Source: Rhyzopertha dominica (lineage: Eukaryota > Arthropoda > Insecta > Coleoptera > Bostrichidae). Taken from it: DNA of 64,000 bases. This document shows, one piece after another, positions 54,127 through 64,000 of this stretch. The position numbers were made by a program, and so were the translations under genes. The notes beneath the pieces are model-generated. The model was not told the DNA's origin. It saw nothing but the letters and a program-made list of their open reading frames with translations, and did no database searches. The stretch is from positions 51,853,325 through 51,917,324 of the forward strand of contig QCXZ01000064.1 in assembly GCA_025024175.1 (NCBI GenBank), read 5' to 3'. Numbering within the stretch: the stretch's first letter is position 1; the number at the start of each line of letters is the position of its first letter.

Positions 54127-57029
54127 GTGAGTCTCATTCCGCCCATCTGCTAAGAATTCGATCCCGCAGAACGATCGCATAGAACAGTTCACTTTTCCTG
54201 CAGTGGCGTAGAACACATTTTTTAGTAAGACTCGTATTACAGGTCAAATTTTCAAAATCTTGGTTTGTAGTGCTAATAATAACAAAATAAGTGTAAGTTG
54301 ATTGGACGCGTTTGTTTATAGTGCACTTGAAAGTATATGTGTTATAATAATAAACACATTTTTGCAACTTGAGGCACAGTTTTGGTGGGTAACAAAAGCA
54401 TAAAGACTCAAGCAATTGCACATTATTTTTTAGTTTAAATGGTTTTTGCTATACTGAGCCTAATGTTTCTTATTTGTAACTTTGCTTTTTCGTAATGGTT
54501 TAAACCACAAAACAACAACAGGTATATAAGATTTAAATTTAGTTGTCATAGTAGACAAAGATTCTACACATTTAATGCATAAACGCTCCGATAAGGAAAG
54601 CATTTAGCCCATATACCGAACATATTACAAAAGTGAACGGCCGACATTTTAACGGTGTCTGACAAGACAAACAAAAGCAACATGGATTTCAGTGCAGCTT
54701 ACAAGTGAAAACATTGAAGTTAATAAATCGGCAAAACCCTGTGGCGTAGGTTAGTTTTTCTTATAGAACCCTAGTACGCCGCTCCTAATCGATTCCTCAC
54801 TTGATCTTGATAGGTATCAACAACGGTTGCGAACTATATATTTTTCATGTAGTTCTTTATGGTTCAAACTATTATAGCCATATTTGACATCTATTTGCTA
54901 CATCATCTCTCTTTTTCTTGCACCTCAGGTGCAACAGTCTTTTGTTCGGATCAATCCTAATACTAGAGGGTTGGCGGTACCTTATAACTCATTGACATTA
55001 GTTCTTCACGCTGGCTTATTACATACGGTGACCATATTTTTCCTTGTCTAAGCACAAACCTGACTGGCTATTTACTTTGCGGAATTGAAGTTCGATTCCA
55101 TTGAATAAATCTGTCAATTATTGAAAGATATTTAGCCTTTAAGCCCCAGAAAGCAAAAAAATACTTTTTGCATAGTGAATACAAAAAAACACCAAATGAG
55201 TTACAGCGTAACGCGAAAATAGTTGTTTAGTTAGTTTGATATAACTGTATAGCTATTTTATGGTAGTATAACATTTTGTAATTAGAAGTTGAAACACATC
55301 CAGACTACTTTTGTAATGTTATATACCATTCAGTCAGTGCAGTACAGTTACAAAATTTAAGACAGTCGCATAAGACCAATGATGTGCAAATCATAATTAT
55401 TCCTACCATGACTTTTTAATGTATTTTTGCGTCACATGAGTGCTGAATATTTAATAAAATATTTTAGGTTTAAGAAAAAATGCAATACTCATTTTCCATT
55501 GAAAAAATTGTCTAAATTTACAAATTATACAAGGTTTCTTGAATGATTCATTCAACGCAGGCGGCGTTTGTTTCTGATTTTTTTGTACCGCCGTTTTGTT
55601 ACTTCTACCAAGCTACAATAAGCATAATATACTATCAACTGTCATATACTGTACTGAACTGAAGGTTGCTGATAAAGTTGTACCCAAGAAATTTTTATAA
55701 AGGATCTCCAAGGGTTTACAGTTCTGTTTTCCTTTCAAAGGTAAGTAATAACAATAATTTGCTTGTACGAAGCAACATTAATATACACAACTGCGTCCGT
55801 CATAACCCCATTTTGTTGCTGTAACTGACAGGACTTTATAAACTTAATTATTTTCAGTAAATTCGCAAGCCTACACAGTCAGTGCAGTCCTTTTCCTTAT
55901 TTCAATGTTTGTACCTCCTTTGTACCACACATTTGAGCCGTTTACTATTTCTAGTTAAGAAAACTTCCCTGTAAATACCAGGTAATGCAACTAAAACCAC
56001 TGCCGCTTACCTAGTATAGATCCTAATGCTTAACTATGAATTTTACCATTGCGGCAGGCTAAAAACATCTATTAGTTCCTCACAGTTCTATTTAACAAGT
56101 TTACTGTAGTCATAACTGCACAATTATGATGCATAATACGGAACCGTGCACCCCGCTCCAAAATCTGTACGTTCGCCAATCTTATAAAGTTAAGCATCCT
56201 ACTATACTATAGCATATGTTGAAAATACACCCTACCCCGCGCTTTTTCATACTCAAATAGGTATGTCATATAATTCGTCAATCGACAGATGACAAGCAAG
56301 TGTCAAAGCAATAGTGGTGTTCACTTTCCTGAGAGGCGGCAAATTCGTTTAATCGATGATGATAATAATAATAATAAGTAAATAGCATTTTCCTTGTCTG
56401 TAGGAACACCTTGTCTTAAAAGACTATATTGGTTACGTCCCTCTAGTGTGGAAAATAGTACAAATCTAACGTTTATTTTAAACGGATGGTCAAATCATAG
56501 ATTTATTAAATATATGCACTTACGGTTTTTTTGGTCTCAACCTTTTTTTGTCTGCACTTTTAGACAAAACTGATGGTTTTTTCCGCCGATAAGCCAATAT
56601 TAATACAGACAGTATTACGCAGAATTGGATTCCTTTTTATCCTAAACATATAATAGTTATAGAGTTCGTTTTATGGTTCAGAACATATACAAGTGTTTGT
56701 TAAAATAATGTTTCGCTTCGATGTCGTTAAAGTGAAGAAAGCTTAATCCGAACGTATCCGAAAATATTGTTTTTATACTTAAGTGACAACTGGATACGAT
56801 AAATCTTTTTCAAAACTAAATTAAACACTTCGTCCTTCCAGATTCCATACCTCAATGATATTATAACGAAACCACATGTAACGTTATTTGTCGCAAGCAT
56901 CTATTCTCTAAATAAGTAAGTTTACTATTTTTAGTTTGATAAAACAGTATTCTTGTATCCTTATAAAAATGTACCTAAAATAACGTTATTATTCTTTATC
57001 TCCTGTAAGGGAAAGTAGGTATTAAGTTT
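54127..57029. other. AT-rich non-coding stretch, probably intron
   Basis: No gene recognised. A short (TAA)n-like run lies near 56359-56379. No splice-flanked frame of convincing composition was found. Confidence 0.4.
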
Positions 57030-57330
57030 GAATTCGTAGGTTTTGTGTGCGTTGTGGGGTGCGTAGCAGACCAGTCGCGTACGGGGGCTTGGCGGAAAGG
57101 GGGCAGGGTTTCGCATTTGAAGTTCGGTGAAGTACGGCGTACGGATAGTAGATGGCGGCAGCAGTGGTGCACTGGCACTGAGAGACCATTGTTGTTCTGC
57201 CGGATTTCCAAGGCCATCCCCGAGAGCCCCGCTTCCCGTCGCGTATACGTGTGACTGGCGGTGCTAGAGACAAGGAACTAGATGACGGTTGAAGGGCGTG
57301 AGTACGTACATTTTCATAACATTGGGTTGA
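57030..57330. other. CpG-rich block with CTCF-like motif
   Basis: Dense CpG with frames of 69-114 codons on both strands and no domain. ATAGTAGATGGCGG (57145-57158) matches the last 11 positions of the CTCF core. CCACCAGAGGTAGC (about 57455-57468, just outside) is a weaker match. Candidate promoter, insulator or conserved element. Confidence 0.35.
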
Positions 57331-58059
57331 TAGTGGAAAGGGTCTGACGTTTAAATAGGATTGCATTTTTGTTAATACATGGTAATATAGTTGTTAAGAG
57401 GATTGATCTCTCATAATTTTATTGGCAAGAACCTGTCCCTAATTACTTTTGTCGCCACCAGAGGTAGCCATAGACAAGGTAAGCATCACACTCCTATAGT
57501 AAGTACTGAAAGGAATTTACTGCTGTTTACTGCTGAACGAGAATTCTTTCTTGCAATTTGAAATTTAGTGGGATGTATATCCTAATAAGACCATGAGTTA
57601 TCGGTGGTCACCAATTTTTTTTATCCAAGTATTGAGTCCTTAAAAAATCAAATGTCGTGGCGATGAAGCATATACATATAATGATAAATGCTTAACTTAT
57701 CAGTACAGAAAATGGTGAATTTAAATCGAATTGCTTTCAAAATTCTTCCTAGACATCTTGGAATATTCCCGAATTTTCGGTACGCAGCAAATGACTGATC
57801 TAAGCAGTTTCTGGAGCCCCGCAATTAAGCAAATGTTATCGGTAATACGAGACCTAACCCTGACCCGGGCCTATTTCTGGAACTCTTAACAAAGAAAAGA
57901 ACCTAGGCAATGGCTTGTAAAGGGTGGTCCGGTCCAAAAAACTAAATAAATTACTGACCTAATGGACACAGGAGCATAGTCTACGATGTGCCCTAAAAGT
58001 AAAACTACGAAAAAAGTTACCAAAAGCCGGTTTCGTACACCAGCACCTCGTTGAGATAT
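57331..58059. other. AT-rich non-coding stretch
   Basis: No gene recognised. Confidence 0.5.
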
Positions 58060-58190
58060 AACTAAATATCTGTGATATCGTGCTTGTATCAGAACAATAT
58101 GTGGACAGCTGTTTTGGTTTGATAAGTGTAATAAGCACTATTATAGTTCCAATACAGACAACTTGATGCACATCTGATTTCCCATATGTA
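58060..58190 (-). repeat. dispersed repeat, copy 1 (related to 62270-62380)
   Basis: CTGTGATATCGTGCTTGTAT and GTGGACAGCTGTTTTGG match CTGTGATATGCTGCTTGCAT and ATGGACAGCTGTTTCGG of the second copy. The hammerhead-like core seen in copy 2 is more eroded here (CCAAAAC in place of CCGAAAC). Confidence 0.55.
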
Positions 58191-58739
58191 CATCAAGGTG
58201 GGCGGTATGTTTGGAAACAAGAAATGAATGTGTACGACACAAATAACATCTGCAAGATTTAATTGCATCGTTTAGCTACACCTTCCAGCTGTTTCTCTAC
58301 ATAGATTCCACCCAGATTAGACATTTGCTTTATCGTAGTACCAAAGAGACGATAATCAGACCCCACAGAAAACGCTGTAGTGTGCGGCCGAGCACTGTCC
58401 GAAGGACATTGCCTGATGACAACATTCCCCTTCGCTTGTTCTGAATTGCTCTTCCTAGACATTATCAGGCTGTATGAGAATTCCTTATCGGTCCCAGAAG
58501 ACGGTAGTATGGGAGGCTTCCTTCTATGGCAAGGATATTGGAAATCTGGTTCCCCTCTATACAAATATTTAAGTCTCAATGGCGCCTATATATAAGAAGT
58601 AACTGGAACATGTTAATGTTCTCGGCCGATCGTACTTTGAAAAATAGCCCTTATATCATTATATACTGTAAATAACTTACTAGAGCTTGTCATAACAAGA
58701 ACTCGAAGATGCGCCACTGCAGTCGCCTTCCATTATCCT
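58191..58739. other. non-coding stretch with an unassigned 106-codon minus-strand frame
   Basis: The frame 58259-58579 has no recognisable domain and is overlapped by a plus-strand frame. GGAAATCTGGTTCCCC near 58539 resembles inverted sequence near 62550, so this may be an extension of the dispersed repeat. Confidence 0.35.
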
Positions 58740-58980
58740 GTTTTATTCCCCGGTAATAAGCCGTAACGCCTAAGTGGCGACTGAATATGGGAAATGNCGN
58801 CATTTCGGAAAGGAGTTCTCNTCGGGGGATTGCTACATGCCTGGCGCTCTAAATGAATTCAGGACGCACGGTGAAAGCCTTTTCCCGCCTTTTGTTATTC
58901 CACGTGTTCGGTCCGCTATGAATATTAGATTACGTTTGCCACATATGCCTTTTTGATTTTCACTCTATCTGGGTTGCGTC
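58740..58980. other. CpG-rich block with Ns
   Basis: Balanced composition and several CpGs, with Ns at 58798, 58801 and 58821. A 60-codon frame is without motif. Candidate conserved element. Confidence 0.25.
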
Positions 58981-59879
58981 TCCAAACGCTTTCAACAAAA
59001 GGGGGAGGTGCCCGCAGCTCATAATTCACGTTATTTGTATGGCGGCACAGGGCGGGATGTGAAATTATTCATAAAAATATCCCTACATACAGAGCTGAAT
59101 ATTATACGTGTCGAATAGAATAGGTCTGTATGAAAAGCTCAGTTGGAGTCAGACGTGGGGCTGTTTTCTTCTGTGTGAGCAGGGAAAAAAACATTTAAAA
59201 ATTATAAATGGTAACTAAGCACACTCTTGCTGTTAGTATGCAGTGTTCAAGTAGCAGGCAGTATATGGTATGCTTATTATATAAACATGGTTTATTCCAT
59301 CATAAAAAGGTAGCCTACTTGGTATGATGTCATCATTGCTTTTCTGTCAAAAGTATTACGCGTCACAAATTGGAAAAAACTAGCAGTAAGGTAGTCGAAG
59401 CTCAATATTTAGATTGTGTCGATTTCATCAGAGTTGCTGTCCGCTGTATCACTTTTTACAGTTATTTTCTTTTATCTTTTTAAGGAGTGTACAATTTTTT
59501 GTAAGCAACGAGCTCAAGGCAAGTATTATTTTGATAATAGCTGCTTAGGTTTGTTAATAAAATGTTTTTATTGTTGTCGGGATTCTTCACATACGTGAAT
59601 TGTCTTTTATTTTATCTGTGTCTCTGAAAACTTTGAATACGTGTCGTCTACAAAATTTACTTCAATATGCTTATTCTAAGGTTAATGTGTCAAAATATTA
59701 ACAGCTACCAAACTGCCAGATTCCTATATTTTGCAAAGTCACGTCCACGTTTCTTTTTACTGTTGGACACTATCTTCATCTGAATAAGATGGAAATGTTA
59801 TTCCTTATGAAAAATTCTTAAAGATCACTATTTCCTTTTTGTTTAACGAAAAGGTCAATTGAAATCACACGAAGGAACT
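58981..59879. other. AT-rich non-coding stretch
   Basis: No gene recognised. Confidence 0.5.
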
Positions 59880-60330
59880 CCCGAGATTGGCATTCAGCTC
59901 GTCTGGTACACTAACGACGCTAGCCCGCCGGAAATAAAACACCAGCCACGTCACTTCCTGACCAGAATAATGACAAGCCCGCGCCCTCTGTGACCGGACT
60001 CGGTAATAAAGCGAACGCGTCAAGAACATCCGAACGTCGAGCCCTTGAGCACCGTTGTTGGTCGAGTGATTCGTGCGTTTTTAAACTGATGAACTTTCTC
60101 GTTAGGTTTTTCCACATGAGTGTCCACATCCAAGGGGACTACGACAAAGTTAATTCCGCACGTTTCCGGACACCATCTTGGCGGAGGTTGGAAAGAACAT
60201 TTTTATCAAAAGTCCTTTACGGGGTACTGCAGTCGCATTTGAGAAGGTCGGAATCATTACTTCAGTATTTCATGCGAGGGTATATCGAATTTCCGTGCAG
60301 ACATTTCACTGGAAGATAATTGGCAATGAC
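59880..60330. other. CpG-rich block with a 109-codon frame
   Basis: CpG-dense island. The plus-strand frame 59990-60319 is open for 109 codons but shows no domain and is overlapped by a minus-strand frame. Probably a conserved non-coding or promoter-like block. Confidence 0.3.
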
Positions 60331-62269
60331 AGACACAAAAATCTTGTGTAAAGACATTACTTTCGTAACAATTTTTTATTACAATAGGCATTCTTAAATG
60401 TATTTGTATTCGTGTCGAGTGTTGTTTCCGTCTCCAAAAGATCAGCTTCGGAAATAATACATAATATTCTCGAATGTTGTGGACCCCTTTACCGTTGATT
60501 GTGTTTAGGACCGTTCAGTCCACACCAATACCTTGATATATAATTTTCGATGGTTTTCGCTTAATATCTTAGCCATATTTTAAGTAATAGTCGCCAGGAA
60601 ATTGTAAACGAAACTAATAATTCATGTTAAAGGGCTCTGATATTATGTACCTGCCATACCTCTGATGACCACTACCACCCAAATCACGCAAGTGAATGGT
60701 TTAATACCACATTATACCCAAGTCATAATTAAAGTTTACAAGCCTACAAGAACTAGCACTAACGGGTCCGCCCAAAGCACATATCCTCGAAAGCGTATCG
60801 GCTGATATTTTTTTGGCCAGTGATGAGTTTGATTAACATTTCAATATCAGACCCAATTACATGGAGTTCGTTGTGAACTATACGCATAGCATGGCATACA
60901 CGTTCCCAAAATATTTACTTTCGCAATTTTCATTTTAAGCGACAACTAACTGCCTTATCATGAATTTTTCGGCACCGAATGTCTCTTCTTTATCTGAATA
61001 CGAAGTTATTTCAAGTTCGAAGTACCAACCTGTTGTCGGAACGAGTAGTTTCAAATAAGCTGACAATGAAAAAGGTTGCAAAGCTTTAGAATATAATCGA
61101 TGTAAACAAATTCTTTTTTTTTTGTTATTATTGTCCTCTTATCACATCCTCATTTCTATCAATCTTTGTCGAAGCAGTCTCTTCCGTGAGCTCTATACCT
61201 TGCAATGCGTTCAATTCTGTTTTTCTTCATGTCTTGATTCATTCATCTCATAAATTTGATTTCTTTTATATTTCTCAAATTTATTCTCATATCTCTCTCT
61301 GTATGCACTGGTGTTTCTCACAATTACTTGAGACATGCAGTTTTTTTTTGTAATCCATTATATAAAGTAAATGCCCTAAAATAAATACATGCCTAGAAAT
61401 TCGTAACTCATCTAATCCCATTAAATTTGTTGCAGAAGCTGTCTTTTAGGCACAAAAATTTTACTTACCGCATTCTAATTTTAAACACCATAATTTCTGT
61501 ATAATTATTTTAGCTACTGTTACTGGAGGACCAAGAAACGCTGAAGGGTCAAGTAGTTTACCAATAATTGATGAAATAATATCTTTGGTATCCTTTAAGA
61601 ACTCTAATAGGTAAGGTCTATTACTAATCCATTTTCGTAATGGAAAAGCAACCGTAGTTCATATGAAGCCAGCATTCCGAAACAGTTTGAAATTTTCATA
61701 TAATGGGAAAAACACTCTATTGATCTTTCTCTTGATAAACAACCAAGGTATCGTGTAACACAAGTTTTTCCTAAAGTAAACTTCGTTAATAAATCAGGAG
61801 CAAGGGCTTTGCACCGGGAGATTCACACAATCGTACTCATTTAGTTTTCCCGACTATATGAAGATTCATCACAAACGTCAAGTTCCGCCAAGAGTCGAAG
61901 TAATTTGCAGGATTTCATATATTTCAGTTTAAATTATCTTAGTTTATTATTTATTAACTCCACTTCTACCTATTTGATAGTGCACTATACTAACATTCTC
62001 AAATGGTGTTTATAACCGCGGTTTGATAAAGATTCTTTATCCGAAACAGGGTCAAATATACCAACATTTAATGTTCTATCAAGAAAAACAATCTACTGCT
62101 ACTGACAATTTCATGGATTGGGAAATCGATTGTATATTCCAAAGCAAAATATGTATGTGGGATAAAATACCATCTATAAACAATTTCTTCCGTCCTTCAT
62201 CTCTAGCAGAGGCCATTTCCTGTTGGCAGTCAGCTTAATAGCAGGCGTTTAAACTACTGGTAAGGGTCT
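60331..62269. other. AT-rich non-coding stretch
   Basis: No gene recognised. The 71-codon frame at 62023-62238 contains a KQSTATDNFMDWEIDCIF-like stretch without clear family membership. Confidence 0.4.
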
Positions 62270-62380
62270 CCAGCAACGTCTGTGATATGCTGCTTGCATT
62301 AGAATAACTATGGACAGCTGTTTCGGGTTATTAAGTCTTATCAGCGCGGTTACAGACCCAATTTAGATAATATAGCACAG
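62270..62380 (-). repeat. dispersed repeat, copy 2, with hammerhead-like core
   Basis: On the minus strand, 62344-62318 reads CTGATAA, then GACTT-AATA-ACCC, then CGAAAC. This is close to the hammerhead core CUGAUGA, stem II, GAAA, with two damaged positions in the stem. The repeat is shared with 58060-58190. Hammerheads are known in terminal repeats of Penelope-like and some other retroelements. The assignment to an element class is inference. Confidence 0.4.
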
Positions 62381-63139
62381 ATCCTGCAACACAGTACCAT
62401 TTGTAGAGAGTGCCACCCATCTGTCTGGAGTGGAGATCATTACCTATCGGTACCTATGGAATGCGTTTGTTATCTACAAGCATTTCTTGCTTCTAGCGTT
62501 CCAGCTCCCTTACATATAGCCCTCCTCCCCGTGGGTGTACGTAGGGAAAACCAGATCTGTGCCATGTTCCCTGCATTGGGCCTATAGCAGTGGTGAAGAA
62601 ATTGAAAAGAGTCAAAACAGCAGTGTTTTGTATTTCGTATATCTGTTCGTTAGATTTGTATGCTCCTAGTTGTAAATTTTCTGTTTTACTCCAGTTATCA
62701 AACTTATTCAGTTTTCAGTGTCTATTGCTACTTCATCATACCGGTTTTAGTTTCATATAAGTTGTAATCGTAGCAATCATATTTAATTTTGTCTGCTACA
62801 AACTATCTCGGTTAATTAGGTGTGCCTTCAGTATCAAAACATTTCTCTTTGAATACTTGATATTATAACTAGAAAGAAAATATTCTTAGGTGTTCCAGAA
62901 GTTTTTTAAAATCAGAATGCATGAAAACACTTCAAACATAGTTAAGTTTATTGCAATGTTCTTTGAACTTGAACTTTGTATTGTTTTCACGACAAACACC
63001 AGTGCATTAAAATGTTAATTCCAGAGTCGTAGTCCTTAATAATATTACGTAATTACAATAAAATAGTTAATGCTACGTGTGTGCAGTCGAAAATCATTGT
63101 GTATACCATAACAGTAAACAGCGCATTATAATCTTCTAA
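62381..63139. other. AT-rich non-coding stretch
   Basis: No gene recognised. A short balanced patch at 62500-62590 may be the remainder of the dispersed repeat. Confidence 0.45.
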
Positions 63140-63620
63140 CCAAGTTGTTGTGATTCCGTCGAATGATAACTCCAGCTATAAAACAGGTAGTTTCGCATTC
63201 AAGAGCAATCTGGCTCTGCAGCACGTATCCAATCTAATGACGTACGACAATGCCCTCTTCAGGCGGGCTCTCGACTGAATGAGTTTCTTTTGAAAATGGG
63301 AACATCCCTCCCATCGTCGGCTATTAATCCTGGCCGTAATGTCATTAAAATGCAGAACTGAATTTCCCCTTTAGCGATGCAGCTACCCGCACTATCTGAC
63401 AATCAAATATTCATTAGCTTCAGTATTGCAATTTGCCCGGTTTCAGCGGAATCCGGGAACTTGAAAATCGGATTAGAACTTTTCTATAGCCGCGAAGAAA
63501 TAGAATTTCGAGGGTCGCAATTGGACTCGCCAGAAATTTATGAAACCGAGGGAGACACCGCGACAAAGTTGATGACGTAGGTACACTCGGAGTGTTGAAG
63601 CTCCGATTGCACCGATATGT
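63140..63620. other. CpG-rich block
   Basis: About 480 bases of balanced, complex sequence with frames of 67 and 103 codons on opposite strands and no domain. Contains GGCTATTAATCCTGG (about 63319) with a TAATCC Otd/Bicoid-type core. Candidate conserved non-coding element. Confidence 0.3.
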
Positions 63621-64000
63621 TATGGTGCCAAAAGGCGACTTAAAAGCTGAAACAAAATAAGTAAGAAACGTTAAGTGAACTACGCCTTTTGTTTGAGAAA
63701 ATAATATATACATTGTTAGATTTATTTTCAATAATTCTGGTATTGTTCCATTTGATGTTTACATCGACTAGGCTAGGCTATGGATCAAGATAACACACAA
63801 CATAATACCTATATATTCTTAAGTAATAATTTTAATGCGTTAAAAATAATAATTATCTATTTACATACTATATGTAGTTTTTGTCAGTAATCAGTCAGCC
63901 ATGTAAACAATGAAAATTATAGTTGTTTAGAAAAAAAGTACCTCTGTAAGACTAAGCGTTACATTAATTATACCCATTATTTAAAAAAAATTGCAAATAT
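63621..64000. other. AT-rich stretch to window end
   Basis: No feature recognised. Confidence 0.5.

Noticed and set aside
1..64000. CRISPR array or prokaryotic operon
   Set aside because: No regularly spaced short repeats and no bacterial gene organisation; all coding traces are eukaryotic mobile elements or a spliced exon.

Overview
The window is AT-rich animal DNA, most likely from an insect with a large, repeat-rich genome. It has long non-coding stretches and scattered single Ns from a draft assembly. It also carries decayed mariner, Tc1-like, R1-like, jockey-like, Penelope-like and THAP-type element remains, and a Ty3/gypsy-type LTR retrotransposon whose proteins look arthropod. I see no bacterial-style operons, rRNA, intact tRNA or CRISPR. 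Almost everything was read by eye from translations and repeats, so element boundaries are approximate unless a target-site duplication fixes them.

Host gene content is very low. The one good host exon candidate is a 153-bp internal exon at 53974-54126 (+), with strong splice sites and equal phases at both ends. Much of the window may therefore be intron or flank of one large gene. About a dozen CpG-rich blocks of 150-600 bp stand out from the AT-rich background (near 1-540, 5685-5995, 9900-10510, 14490-14690, 17750-18100, 21105-21515, 26260-26520, 30960-31420, 34360-34590, 40160-40705, 57030-57330, 58740-58980, 59880-60330 and 63140-63620). They look like candidate regulatory islands rather than genes.

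Region by region. 1-8 kb: a mariner transposase pseudogene, a cluster of AACCGGTTT-like sites, and an R1-like retrotransposon remnant. 8-18 kb: mostly featureless, with a short inverted-repeat element and CTCF-like motifs. 18-26 kb: two long fold-back elements, two jockey-like fragments, and a Penelope-like GIY-YIG remnant next to a hammerhead-like motif. 26-41 kb: a pseudogene of a multicopy transposon-like family, a terminal-inverted-repeat element with a tRNA-like core, a THAP-domain pseudogene, a Penelope-like reverse-transcriptase pseudogene, and a strong CpG island.

41-51 kb is a nested structure. A hAT-like DNA element (41186-51185, 8-bp duplication CATGCAAG) is interrupted by a full-length minus-strand Ty3/gypsy element (42824-50752, 4-bp duplication ATAC). 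The gypsy element has 1620-bp near-identical LTRs, a tRNA-Lys-type primer-binding site, a polypurine tract, an open gag, and an open pol (protease, RT, RNase H, integrase). Pol is in the -1 frame behind a canonical A AAA AAC slippery heptamer. No env is present. It looks young and may be coding-competent. 51-64 kb: another jockey-like remnant, the host exon, CpG-rich blocks, and a dispersed repeat with a second hammerhead-like core.
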